A stretch of DNA of 64,000 nucleotides from Cupriavidus gilardii (lineage in GTDB: Bacteria > Pseudomonadota > Gammaproteobacteria > Burkholderiales > Burkholderiaceae): the NCBI RefSeq assembly GCF_008801915.1, contig NZ_VZOV01000001.1, positions 558,001 through 622,000 on the forward strand, given 5' to 3'. The notes under the pieces are model-generated. The model ran no database searches and was not told where the DNA came from. It saw only the letters and a list, made by a program, of their open reading frames with translations. Position numbers and translations under genes: made by a program. The first letter of the stretch is position 1. Each line of letters starts with the position of its first letter. Shown here piece after piece: positions 52,069 through 62,869 of the stretch.

Positions 52069-55068
52069 ATGGCCACCGTCGAGCGTACCGCCTACCCGCG
52101 TTTCCCGAAGGTTTTCTCCACTAAGGAGCTACAGGCGTGTTACACGCCGGATGCCGAGGAACTGGAGTGGGCCACCCGCTCAACACGTGGACAAGTGCCG
52201 CGACTTGGCTTGCTGGTGCTGCTGAAGGTCTTCCAGCAACTGCATTACTTCCCCAACCTGGACAGCATTCCCGTCGTCGTGATTGACCACGTGCGCGCCA
52301 GCGCTGGTCTGGCGCCAGATGCCGCATTTGGCTATGACCGCAAGCTATCCCCCACGCTGTACCGGCATTACACGGCGGTACGCGCATTTCTCGGCGTCCA
52401 GCCCTACATTGGCACCGATGCCAACGAGGTCACGATCCGCGCCGCGCGCGAAGCCGCGGAAACGATGGACCAGCAGGTGGACATCATCAACGCCACCATC
52501 GATGCGCTGATCCTGCACCAAGTCGAGCTGCCAGCGTTCTCCACCCTGGACAACATTGCCGAGCAGATTCACACCCGCACGCAGACCGCGCTGTTTCGAA
52601 GCGTCGCAAGGCGCTTGTCGGACGAGGAACGGCAGCGGCTGGACCGGCTTCTCACCCGGGAATTCACCAACCGCCTGACCGCCTACAACAACATCAAGCG
52701 CCACGCGCGCCGTCCATCACGCAAGCATCTCAACCTACTCATAGAACACCTGACCTTACTGGACGGTCTTGGCGATTTCTCTCGCGCAATTGCCGGCGTG
52801 CCAGCCTCGAAGCTGCGCTCGCTGGCCAGCCAGGCCATGAGCCTGGACGCGGCCAATCTACGGGAGATCTTGCCTGAAAAGCGCTACACGCTGATCGTCG
52901 CCTTGCTCAACCATATGCGCGTGCGTACCCGCGACGATCTCGCGGAGATGTTCATCCGTCGCATGGGCGCCATCCACAAGCGGGCGCGCGACGAGATGGA
53001 GCGCATCCAGTCCCGTCAGCGCGCGCAGATGGAGAAGCTGGTCACCTTGCTCGACGGCGTGGTCGATATCGTCGCCGACGGCCAGGACGACGCGCTGATC
53101 GGCCGGCAGGTGCGCCGCTTCCTCGCGCCGTCCGGCGATCTGGAGCCGCTGCGCGAGAGCTGCGCCGAGGTGCGGGCCTTCAGCGGCAACAACTACCTGC
53201 CGCTGCTATGGCGGCATTTCCGCGCGCACCGCTCCGTGATGCTGCGCCTGGCGCAGGTGCTGGAATGGGAGTCGACCAGCCAGTCGCGCACGCTGCTGGC
53301 GGCACTTGCGGTGGTGCTGGACAATGAATCCCTGCATCGCGAATGGATTGCCGCCGACGTCGATGTGAGCTTCGCCTCGGAGCGCTGGCGCAAGCTGGTG
53401 CGCCGCCCCCACGACCAGGGCGCCCCCACCAACCGGCGCTACCTGGAACTGTGCGTGCTCTCGCATATGGTCAACGAGTTGCGTTCCGGCGACTTGTGCG
53501 TGGTGGGGTCAGATGCCTTTGCTGATTACCGTGCTCACCTGCTGCCCTGGCGCGAATGCGAACGGCGTCTGCCCGAATACTGCGCCAAGCTGGACATGCC
53601 GGCCAACGCGCAGGACTTTGTGGCGCATCTACGCCAATGGCTGGCCGACACGGCGCGTAGGCTGGATGCCAGTTTTCCCGACAAGCGCCAGCACGTCACC
53701 ATCGGCCAGGACGGCGAACCCGTGCTCAAGCGGACGATCGCCAGGGAGATCCCGGCCAGCGCGATCACCCTGCAACAGGCGCTGCTCCGGCGCATGCCGA
53801 CACGCAATCTGCTGGACGTGCTGGCCAACATCGAGCACTGGACCCACTTCACGCGGCACTTCGGCCCCCTCTCCGGCAGCGACCCCAAGATCCGCCATGC
53901 GGCCGAACGCTACCTGCTGACCATCTTCGCCATGGGCTGCAACCTGGGGCCCACCCAGGCCGCCCGCCATATGGGGGATCGGGTCACGCCGCACATGATG
54001 TCGTTCGTCAACCGCCGGCATCTGAGCCTGGAGCGTCTCGAAACCGCGCAGCGGGAATTGATCGAGCTGTATCTGCGGCTCGACCTGCCCAAGCACTGGG
54101 GGGATGGCAAGACCGTCGCGGCTGACGGCACCCAGTACGACTTCTACGACAATAATCTGCTGGCCGGCTACCACTTCCGCTACCGCAAGATGGGCGCGGT
54201 GGCCTACCGGCACGTGGCCGACAACTACATCGCGGTGTTCCGGCATTTCATTCCGCCCGGCGTGTGGGAAGCCATCTACGTGATCGAGGGTCTGCTCAAG
54301 GCCGGCTTGAGCGTCGAGGCCGACACCGTGCACGCCGACACCCAGGGCCAGTCGGCCGCGGTGTTCGCCTTCACGCATCTGCTGGGCATCAAGCTGATGC
54401 CGCGCATCCGCAACTGGCAGGATCTGAAGCTTTACCGTGCCGATGCCGATACCAAATACAAGCACATCGACCGGCTGTTCTCGGACACCGTGGACTGGGA
54501 CCTGATCGCCTTCCACTGGCAGGACCTGATGCAGGTGGCGCTGTCGATCCAGGCCGGGACAATCTCCTCGCCGCTTCTGCTGCGCAGGTTCGGCTCGGAA
54601 AGCCGCCGCAACCGCCTGTTTCTGGCGGCGCAGGAACTCGGCAAGGTCGTGCGCACGGCGTTCCTGCTCGAATGGATTGGCAGCCGCGAACTCCGCCAGG
54701 AGATCACCGCCACTACCAACAAGATCGAGTCCTACAATGGCTTTGCCAAATGGTTCTCGTTCGGCGGTGACGTGCTGGCCGAAAACGACCCCGACGAACA
54801 GCAGAAGCGCCTGCGCTACAACGACCTGATCGCCTCGGCCGTGATTCTGCAGAACACGGCGGACATGATGCAGGCCCTGCGCGCCATGGTGAAGGAAGGG
54901 ATCAAGGTCGACGTGGCCGACATTGGCTTCCTGAGCCCCTACCTCACCAGCAACATCAAACGCTTCGGCGACTATAAACTCAACCTGGAGCGGGTGCCGG
55001 AAGCTTGGATTCGCGACAGCCTCTTTGCCGCTCCCGCCCATTCCGCCCGCAAGCCTCGTCATGCCTGA
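52069..55068 (+). CDS. tnpA: Tn3-family transposase TnpA
   Basis: Full-length DDE transposase (999 aa). N terminus MATVERTAYPRFPKVFSTKE. The catalytic residues are the Asp in VAADGTQYDFY, the Asp in VHADTQGQS and the Glu in TNKIESYNGF. ATG 52069 lies 116 bp inside the left inverted repeat, and an upstream ATG at 52054 is less likely. The stop overlaps the tnpC start by 8 bp. It appears intact, so it could act on any element with matching ends. Confidence 0.95.
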   Translation: MATVERTAYPRFPKVFSTKELQACYTPDAEELEWATRSTRGQVPRLGLLVLLKVFQQLHYFPNLDSIPVVVIDHVRASAGLAPDAAFGYDRKLSPTLYRHYTAVRAFLGVQPYIGTDANEVTIRAAREAAETMDQQVDIINATIDALILHQVELPAFSTLDNIAEQIHTRTQTALFRSVARRLSDEERQRLDRLLTREFTNRLTAYNNIKRHARRPSRKHLNLLIEHLTLLDGLGDFSRAIAGVPASKLRSLASQAMSLDAANLREILPEKRYTLIVALLNHMRVRTRDDLAEMFIRRMGAIHKRARDEMERIQSRQRAQMEKLVTLLDGVVDIVADGQDDALIGRQVRRFLAPSGDLEPLRESCAEVRAFSGNNYLPLLWRHFRAHRSVMLRLAQVLEWESTSQSRTLLAALAVVLDNESLHREWIAADVDVSFASERWRKLVRRPHDQGAPTNRRYLELCVLSHMVNELRSGDLCVVGSDAFADYRAHLLPWRECERRLPEYCAKLDMPANAQDFVAHLRQWLADTARRLDASFPDKRQHVTIGQDGEPVLKRTIAREIPASAITLQQALLRRMPTRNLLDVLANIEHWTHFTRHFGPLSGSDPKIRHAAERYLLTIFAMGCNLGPTQAARHMGDRVTPHMMSFVNRRHLSLERLETAQRELIELYLRLDLPKHWGDGKTVAADGTQYDFYDNNLLAGYHFRYRKMGAVAYRHVADNYIAVFRHFIPPGVWEAIYVIEGLLKAGLSVEADTVHADTQGQSAAVFAFTHLLGIKLMPRIRNWQDLKLYRADADTKYKHIDRLFSDTVDWDLIAFHWQDLMQVALSIQAGTISSPLLLRRFGSESRRNRLFLAAQELGKVVRTAFLLEWIGSRELRQEITATTNKIESYNGFAKWFSFGGDVLAENDPDEQQKRLRYNDLIASAVILQNTADMMQALRAMVKEGIKVDVADIGFLSPYLTSNIKRFGDYKLNLERVPEAWIRDSLFAAPAHSARKPRHA

Positions 55069-55405
55069 CACCGATACCCCTTACGGCAGGGTCGACGCCG
55101 AGGCGTTGCAAGCGCTTCGAGACACGTTCGACACGACCACCATCCTGCGCGTGGTGGACCAACTCGATGCGATCCGCGCGCGTTGCTGTGAGCCGGCCGG
55201 CTTGCGCGACGATCTGCTGCGCTTACACGGCATGGCGCACACCGTGATCAACGGTGCCGCGTTGTCGTGTTCGCCCACTGGCCCGACCCTCGTGGACCAG
55301 GCCGAGGCCATCATTGAGGAACTGGACGACTGGATTCTGCTGCTCAAGCGCGCCGTGCAAGCGCTGCGCCCGCTGGAGCCGCTTCGCCCCCGCGACGATG
55401 GCTGA
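55061..55405 (+). CDS. tnpC: TnpC-like post-transcriptional regulator of transposase
   Basis: Small acidic protein (114 aa) beginning MPDTDTPYGRVDAEALQALR and ending DDWILLLKRAVQALRPLEPL. Size, position straight after tnpA (8-bp overlap) and sequence fit TnpC of the Tn4652 group, which lowers TnpA level after transcription. The identity rests on position and recall. A decayed copy of its last third lies at 59640-59726. The 100 bp between it and merR holds no further feature. Confidence 0.75.
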   Translation: MPDTDTPYGRVDAEALQALRDTFDTTTILRVVDQLDAIRARCCEPAGLRDDLLRLHGMAHTVINGAALSCSPTGPTLVDQAEAIIEELDDWILLLKRAVQALRPLEPLRPRDDG

Positions 55406-55508
55406 CCCGGCCAGCTCGCCTGCCTATCGAGACGGCGCATGTGAGGCCGGCCGCGACGAAGCAGCAGAACAGAAGCCGGAACGAGCCGTGGCAGCGTAGC
55501 CGCGTTCA

Positions 55509-55934
55509 CTAGGCCCTTTGGTGTGCTTTTCCCCCTTGCAGCGCTGCGATCAGCGGGCAGGATACGTTGCCTTGACGGGCATGGCAGGCGCACACCAGCT
55601 CGGACAGCACGGCCTCCATGCGTCTCAGGTCGGCCAGCTTTGCGCGCACGTCGTTGAGCTTGCGCTCGGCCAGGCTACCGGCCTCCTCGCAATGGGTGCC
55701 ATCCTCCAACCGGAGCAGTTCTGCGATCTCGTCCAGGGTAAAGCCCAGCCGTTGGGCCGCTTTCACGAACCGCACGCGCGTCACATCCGCTTCGCCATAG
55801 CGGCGGATGCTGCCATAAAGCTTGTCCGGCTCCGGCAGCAACCCCTTGCGCTGGTAAAACCGAATGGTTTCCACATTGACCTCGGCCGCCTTGGCGAAGG
55901 CGCCGATGGTCAAATTCTCCAAACTGCGATCCAT
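55509..55934 (-). CDS. merR: Mercury-responsive regulator MerR
   Basis: MerR (141 aa). The HTH is [20 protein letters not shown]. The Hg(II) ligands are C82 (THCEEAG), C117 (in VCACHARQG) and C126 (NVSCPL), at the classical spacing. It is divergent from merT and binds the dyad at 55945-55962, repressing without mercury and untwisting the promoter with it. Confidence 0.97.
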   Translation of the reverse strand: MDRSLENLTIGAFAKAAEVNVETIRFYQRKGLLPEPDKLYGSIRRYGEADVTRVRFVKAAQRLGFTLDEIAELLRLEDGTHCEEAGSLAERKLNDVRAKLADLRRMEAVLSELVCACHARQGNVSCPLIAALQGGKAHQRA

Positions 55935-55939
55935 CCCGC

Positions 55940-55970
55940 TTGACTCCGTACAAAACTACGGAAGTAAGCT
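55940..55970 (+). promoter_or_regulatory. mer operator-promoter
   Basis: The -35 TTGACT (55940-55945) and -10 TAAGCT (55965-55970) are 19 bp apart. The MerR dyad TCCGTACAAAACTACGGA (55945-55962) fills the spacer, with 6-bp arms TCCGTA and TACGGA. This is the standard merT promoter arrangement. Confidence 0.93.
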
Positions 55971-56005
55971 TACGTTATCCCTTCCCGATTCGAAAGATCA
56001 AGCGC

Positions 56006-56356
56006 ATGTCGAAACCGCAACACGGGCGCAGTGCCCTCTTTGCCGGGGGACTGGCCGCCATTTTAGCCTCCACGTGCTGTCTAGGGCCGCTGGTTCTGGT
56101 GGCCCTCGGTTTCAGTGGGGCCTGGATCGGTAACCTGACCGCGCTGGAGCCATATCGACCCCTGTTTATCGGCACGGCGCTGGTGGCACTGTTCCTCGGC
56201 TGGCGGCGCATTTTCCGCCCCGCGCAAGTCTGCAAGCCGGGCGGGGCCTGTGCCATCCCGCAGGTACGCGCCACCTACAAGCTCATTTTCTGGGCCGTCG
56301 CCCTGCTGGTTCTGGTTGCGCTCGGATTTCCCTACGTCATGCCATTTTTCTACTGA
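56006..56356 (+). CDS. merT: Mercuric ion transporter MerT
   Basis: Inner-membrane Hg(II) importer (116 aa, the normal length). Three membrane helices. The first carries the Cys24-Cys25 pair (ILASTCCLGPL); the cytoplasmic pair is in VCKPGGAC. ATG 56006 gives the standard N terminus MSKPQHGRSALF; the frame upstream runs through the promoter. It takes mercury from MerP and hands it to MerA. Confidence 0.96.
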   Translation: MSKPQHGRSALFAGGLAAILASTCCLGPLVLVALGFSGAWIGNLTALEPYRPLFIGTALVALFLGWRRIFRPAQVCKPGGACAIPQVRATYKLIFWAVALLVLVALGFPYVMPFFY

Positions 56357-56369
56357 TCAGGAGTTCGCC

Positions 56370-56651
56370 ATGAAGAAGCTGTTTGCCGCCCTCGCCCTGG
56401 CCCTGGTCGGCGCCGTCGCCCCGGCGTGGGCCGCCATGCAAACCGTCACGCTGTCTGTGCCGGGCATGACTTGCGAAACCTGCCCGATCACGGTCAAGAA
56501 AGCGCTCTCCAAGGTCGACGGCGTCAGTAAGACCAGTGTGAGTTTCGAGAAGCGCGAGGCCGTCGTCATCTTCGATGATGCCAAGACCAGCGTGCAGAAG
56601 CTGACCAAGGCGACCGAGAACGCGGGCTATCCGTCCAGCGTCAAGCAGTAA
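56370..56651 (+). CDS. merP: Periplasmic mercury-binding protein MerP
   Basis: Secreted metal carrier (93 aa). Signal peptide LFAALALALVGAVAPAWA. The HMA fold has the Hg ligands in GMTCETCP. AGGAG lies just before ATG 56370. It scavenges Hg(II) in the periplasm and passes it to MerT. Confidence 0.96.
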   Translation: MKKLFAALALALVGAVAPAWAAMQTVTLSVPGMTCETCPITVKKALSKVDGVSKTSVSFEKREAVVIFDDAKTSVQKLTKATENAGYPSSVKQ

Positions 56652-56676
56652 GCCATGGGTGCGAGGGAGCGACGCC

Positions 56677-58825
<2,149 letters not shown>

Positions 58826-58958
58826 CGAGAAAGGGGGACTCCGAACGGGGCAGATGCCAAGCGCGCGATTCGAATCGTGCGCCAGCGGCGCCGACCTCCA
58901 GGTTTTCGCGGCGGCGTCATCGCGGTGTGTTTGGATGGCTAACACCGAGCCAGGGGCA

Positions 58959-59099
58959 TCAGCTGGCGGGGATGCCGGGCAGCGACCCATAAAGCAACAG
59001 AATTCGCGGCGGGTGGCCACTGACGCGTGCCGGTTCGAGCTTGTACAGGTCCGGAGTATCCAGCGCAGCTGGCACGATATAGGGCAGATCCACGCTCAT
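58959..59099 (-). pseudogene. arsH: arsH, N-terminal fragment
   Basis: The first 38 or so residues of ArsH (MSVDLPYIVPAALDTPDLYK, then HPPRILLLYGSL) are followed by a few unrelated residues and a stop at 58959. Full ArsH, an NADPH-flavin organoarsenical oxidase, has about 230 residues. Similarity ends near 58981, which marks a deletion or insertion junction with the DNA downstream of merA. ATG 59099 overlaps the arsC stop by ATGA, as in intact ars operons. The 130 bp between it and merA shows no feature. Confidence 0.75.
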
Positions 59100-59520
59100 T
59101 TGTTGACCCTCCGGCCCTGCGCGTCGATAACCACCTCGCCGTCTTCCTTGTTGAACGCGCTTCGCTGCGGCGCGGGCAGGATGTCGAGGACGATCTCCGA
59201 CGGGCGGCATAGCCGTACTCCCAGCTCCGTGACCACAAGCGGGCGATTGATCAGGATGGGGGCGGACAAGATCGCGTCTAGCAGCTGGTCATCCGTCAGG
59301 GAGGGATCGGCCAGGCCAAGCTCCGCATAGGGCGTGCCTTTCTCCCGAATGACCTCGCGCACAGTCAGGCCTGCATCCTGGATCATGCGCTGCAACGTAG
59401 CACGATCCGGTGGAGTGACAAGATACTCGATGACCGCTGGCTCGATGCCCGCATTGCGAATCATGGCGAGAGTGTTGCGCGATGTGCCACACGCAGGGTT
59501 GTGATAGAGGTGACGGACAT
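59096..59520 (-). pseudogene. arsC: arsC (glutaredoxin-dependent arsenate reductase) with a frameshift near the start
   Basis: The reading frame from TATCACAACCCT onward gives YHNPACGTSRNTLAMIR, with the catalytic HX3CX3R loop, then a full ArsC body (EYLVTPP, LINRPLVVTELGVRLCRPSE). The natural start, ATG 59520 (MSVT), is one base out of frame with it; one base is missing near 59507-59511. Total length is 425 bp, one short of a 141-codon gene plus stop. The next ATG in frame (59464) would lose the catalytic Cys. As written, no active arsenate reductase is made. Confidence 0.82.
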
Positions 59521-59639
59521 GGATAAAAAATGGTGCCGGTCAGAGTAGGTTAGTCCACCTGGTGGTCGCCGGATGCTTCGATGACGTTGGGATGGCCGCG
59601 CGGCACTACGCGCGGCTCCAGCAGTCGGTGCAGCATCAA

Positions 59640-59726
59640 GTACTGGATGACTGGATCCTGCTGCTCAAGCGCGCCGTGCAAACTCTACGGCGGTTGGAGA
59701 CGCTTCGCCCTGGCGACGAAGGCTGT
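59640..59726 (+). pseudogene. tnpC fragment (second copy)
   Basis: VLDDWILLLKRAVQTLRRLE and PGDEG match the last 28 residues of the TnpC protein at 55061-55405. The stop is changed to Cys, so the frame runs on. The DNA after it (near 59826-59850, ending CATAGCCGCGAACACTA) still resembles the DNA after the intact copy (GCGTAGCCGCGTTCACTA, about 55493-55510). It is the trace of a second related transposon next to the ars remnants. The rest of 59521-59882 has nothing else recognisable. Confidence 0.7.
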
Positions 59727-59882
59727 CGCCGCTTGGTCACCTGCATCTGTGGCGCGACGAGTGCTGGGCCCGCCCACCACGCACTGGCCGTGCAGGAATA
59801 GAGACCAATTGGTGCAAGGCATAGCCGCGAACACTACCCTCCGTGTTTTCTTCCCTATTGGCCGACGTTGGTCTCTGCTATG

Positions 59883-60941
59883 TCAGTGCGAATGCCTGTG
59901 ATGAATGTCCGGGTAGTGGGGATGCTTGTGGACGAGGGGGGCATGCCAGTGGGTGTGCACATGTGGCTCCTTCCCATCCCACGGAAAGTCATGCTCATGC
60001 CGGTGATGCTCATCGTGGCGATGAGCATGCGTGTGTTCCATTGGCTCATGGGTGTGCTCATGTTCGTGACGCTCCCGGAGATGCACCCATACGCCCAGGG
60101 TCATCAGCGCCGCAGCGAGCCAGAACAGGACATTCGGTATCTCCGGCCACAAAAGGAAGGAGATCACCAAACCGAACAAGGGGGCCACTGAGAAATAGGC
60201 GCCTGTCCTGGCCGTCCCAAGATGACGAAGCGCGATCACAAACAGTGCCAGGCTCACGCCATAGCCGGCAAAGCCGATCACCATCGCCGAAGCGAAAGGG
60301 AACGCCCCAGGGAGCGTGCTGCCTGCAACCAGTGCGAATCCCGTATTGCATGCGCCCGCGACCAGGCCCTTCAGACAGGCGATGAGGACAGCGTCATTCG
60401 ATGACACCTTCCGGGTGAGATTATTGTCGACCGCCCAGCATCCGCAGGCGGCAACAATGAGCAGCGCACCTGGGGACAAGGTAGCGGCGTCCGGTTGCCA
60501 GGAAAGGAGAATGCCCCCGGCAACGATGGCAATCATGCCAAGCACAATTTGCCGATCGGCGTTCTCCTTGAACACGATCCAGGCGATGAGCGTCGTGAAA
60601 ACGCCCTCCACATTCAACAGGAGCGAGGCGGATGCTGCGCTGGTCACCGCGAGCCCCGTCATCAGAAGTGCCGGGCCGGCCACTCCGCCAGCCAGGATCG
60701 CTCCCAAAAGCCACGGAATTTCGTGACGCGGAATCGGCGGTTGCGGCGGGGTCCGGCTGTCGGCCTTCCGCGTGAGCTTTCTCAGTAGCAGGAAGCCGCC
60801 CAGGCCCAGGCCGCTACCCAGGTACAACAGTCCCGCCAGCAACAGCGGCGAGACTGAACCCATGAGGGTCTTGGCCAGCGGCGTGCTTGCGCCGAACAGG
60901 AGTGCGGCAGCGAGCGCCGGGGCGGCGGAACGAACGGACAT
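59883..60941 (-). CDS. DMT (EamA) family transporter with histidine-rich C-terminal tail
   Basis: Ten-segment drug/metabolite transporter (352 aa) with two EamA repeats. After the last helix (about residue 295) a cytoplasmic tail of about 55 residues is dense in His with Glu/Asp (HEHEHTHEPMEHTHAH, HHRHEHD, HTHWHAPLVHKHPHYP). Such tails bind Ni, Co or Zn. The gene is divergent from a czc-like operon and inside a mercury/arsenic block, so a divalent-metal exporter or sensor role is likely. Ordinary EamA proteins lack this tail. Substrate unproven. Confidence 0.85.
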   Translation of the reverse strand: MSVRSAAPALAAALLFGASTPLAKTLMGSVSPLLLAGLLYLGSGLGLGGFLLLRKLTRKADSRTPPQPPIPRHEIPWLLGAILAGGVAGPALLMTGLAVTSAASASLLLNVEGVFTTLIAWIVFKENADRQIVLGMIAIVAGGILLSWQPDAATLSPGALLIVAACGCWAVDNNLTRKVSSNDAVLIACLKGLVAGACNTGFALVAGSTLPGAFPFASAMVIGFAGYGVSLALFVIALRHLGTARTGAYFSVAPLFGLVISFLLWPEIPNVLFWLAAALMTLGVWVHLRERHEHEHTHEPMEHTHAHRHDEHHRHEHDFPWDGKEPHVHTHWHAPLVHKHPHYPDIHHRHSH

Positions 60942-61054
60942 GTCAGCAATGTCATGGGGGAATGGTTGCCTATTGTCGCGCGTTTGCGGAGAATACTTGC
61001 CTGTTATCCATATTGCGAGTGCAGCGGCCTCCCCGCGGCACCGCTGGCTGGTTC

Positions 61055-61438
61055 GTGCAACGCCTTGTCTCCCGCTTCGTCGTCCGTCTGGTCACGCTGC
61101 TGTTCGTTCTGAACTGCGGCGCGACCTTGGCTGCGGCGCCGGCATGGCTCCACCACGAAATGGAGCACGCACTGGAGCATGCGCACGGCGCTGCCGGGCT
61201 GGATGGCAAGGCAGACGTTGGTGAGCAACTTGCCGCTGAATTTGCCGTGCCCGATCATGACGACGATTCCGGCATTCCCCATGGCGCACTGCATGCCTTC
61301 GCCCAACTGCCTGCCACGCTGCATCGGCATGCGCCCCTGGTGATTGTGGAGCGCACGGGGACACCGCCATCGCATACCGCGGCAGACGCCCCGACCGACC
61401 AGCCTCCTGGTCTTCCCTTCAAGCCGCCCCGAGTCTGA
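61055..61438 (+). CDS. Small exported CzcI-like protein, first gene of the czc-like operon
   Basis: Probable periplasmic protein (about 128 aa) with signal peptide LVSRFVVRLVTLLFVLNCGA and a His/Asp/Glu-rich mature part (LHHEMEHALEHAHG, DHDDDSG). It precedes CzcC- and CzcB-like genes, where CzcI-type small metal-binding proteins usually lie. GTG 61055 is chosen because it starts a clean signal peptide; the frame is open upstream to ATG 60962 and GTG 61019, so the start is uncertain. Exact family not proven. Confidence 0.55.
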   Translation: MQRLVSRFVVRLVTLLFVLNCGATLAAAPAWLHHEMEHALEHAHGAAGLDGKADVGEQLAAEFAVPDHDDDSGIPHGALHAFAQLPATLHRHAPLVIVERTGTPPSHTAADAPTDQPPGLPFKPPRV

Positions 61439-61534
61439 CCCCGCCAAGCGCTTCTTCCTGCGCCGCCCCCACTTATCTGCTGACGCGGCTTGCCCACGTC
61501 GGCGGCCTATTCCTGTCGCTTAACGAGTTCCGAC

Positions 61535-62869
61535 ATGGTCGCATTTCCGTGCCCACGCGGCCGGCGCGCGGCAACGGCAGCAGCGTTTCTCCTGACGCTC
61601 CTGCCATGCGCTTCGCATGCCCAGCCGTCTGATGCCGGCATCGGCGCTGCCGCACCCGCAGCCTCGGTTTCCGCACAACCCGCATTGACGCTGCAAGCCG
61701 CGCAAAGCCGCGCGCTGGCAGCGAATCCTTCACTCCTCGCCGCAGAGAAGGAGCGGCTTGCCTGGGATGGCACGGTTCGCCAGGCCGGGGCCTACGTGAA
61801 TCCCGAGCTCTCCCTGGAGGGCGACGAGTTGCGCAGCGACAACCGCACTGAGGCGATCCGTCTGATTCAGCCCATTGACGTAAGCGGAAAGCGACGGGCC
61901 CGTACCGCCCTGGCCGAGGCAGGCAGGGACCGGACCAGCGCTACCCTGGCGGCCAGGCGCAGCGAGCTGCGCATCATGGTTGCCAGCGCCTTCGTATCGC
62001 TGCAGGAGGCCGAGGCGCTGGAGCGCCTGGCGGGCCAGAAGCTGGAGATCATCGAGTCTTTCCGGAGTGCAGTTGGCCGCCGCGTGGATGCGGGCAAGGT
62101 GTCGCCGATCGAGCGGGAGAAAGTCGGTTCGGATGCAGGAGGCGCTCTCATCGAGGCGCAGGACGCGAGGCAACGGACTGCGCTGCCCCGCAGGCGTCTG
62201 GCCAGCTTCTGGGCCCGCACCGATGCGCCGGATTTCACCACGGTCAGCGGGCCATTTGGCGAGGAGGCAGCGTTCCCAAATCGCCAGATCGTTTTGAACG
62301 CCTTGTCGCAGCGCCCGGAATATCAGGCGCGGCAGCAAGCCATCCGCGAGCAAGAGGCGCGGCTTGAGCTGGAGCGTGCTCGCCGGGTCGGTGACGTCAC
62401 GGTTGCCGCAGGCGTCAAGCGGGTTCATCAGGCCCCCACGTTTGGCCAGCCCACTGCGCGGAATACATTAATGCTATCCGTCGGCATCCCCTTGCCGCTG
62501 TTTGACCGGAACCAGGGAAATATCTATGAGGCAACCCAGCAGGTAGACCGGGCCCGCCTGGAAGCCAATGCCACACGTGACCAGTTGCAGCTCAGAGCGC
62601 TCGAGCTGTCTGACGGCATCGCGCTGGCGGCCAATGAACTCAAGACCCTGCGCGAGGAGGTACTTCCCGCCTCGCGTGAAACGGCCCGTGCGGTCATGAA
62701 AGGCTATGAGTTCGGCAAGTTTTCCTACCTGGAAGCACTGGACGCGCAGCGTGCCCACTTCCGCAACGAAGCTCAGTACATCGCCGCCGCCGCGCGGTAC
62801 GAGCGTCTGAAGAACGAAATCCTTGAATTTGCCGGTAGCCCGGCTGCCAACCCGGGAGCGCAACCATGA
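61535..62869 (+). CDS. CzcC-like outer-membrane channel of heavy-metal RND efflux
   Basis: TolC-type outer-membrane factor (444 aa) of the CzcC/CnrC/NccC group. Signal peptide AAFLLTLLPCASHA. Family marks are ALTLQAAQSRALAANPSL, IQPIDVSGKRRAR, SVGIPLPLFDRNQGN and GYEFGKFSYLEALDAQR. ATG 61535 is used. It overlaps the adaptor gene by ATGA. It should carry Co, Zn, Cd or Ni ions across the outer membrane. Confidence 0.92.
   Translation: MVAFPCPRGRRAATAAAFLLTLLPCASHAQPSDAGIGAAAPAASVSAQPALTLQAAQSRALAANPSLLAAEKERLAWDGTVRQAGAYVNPELSLEGDELRSDNRTEAIRLIQPIDVSGKRRARTALAEAGRDRTSATLAARRSELRIMVASAFVSLQEAEALERLAGQKLEIIESFRSAVGRRVDAGKVSPIEREKVGSDAGGALIEAQDARQRTALPRRRLASFWARTDAPDFTTVSGPFGEEAAFPNRQIVLNALSQRPEYQARQQAIREQEARLELERARRVGDVTVAAGVKRVHQAPTFGQPTARNTLMLSVGIPLPLFDRNQGNIYEATQQVDRARLEANATRDQLQLRALELSDGIALAANELKTLREEVLPASRETARAVMKGYEFGKFSYLEALDAQRAHFRNEAQYIAAAARYERLKNEILEFAGSPAANPGAQP

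Noticed and set aside
53505..53517. GGGGTCAGATGCC as a second transposon end
   Set aside because: Lies inside intact tnpA coding sequence and matches the 38-bp end only at its first few bases.
61436..61442. TGACCCC as the right inverted repeat of the transposon
   Set aside because: The preceding bases do not match the reverse complement of the left end; the TGA is the stop codon of the CzcI-like gene.
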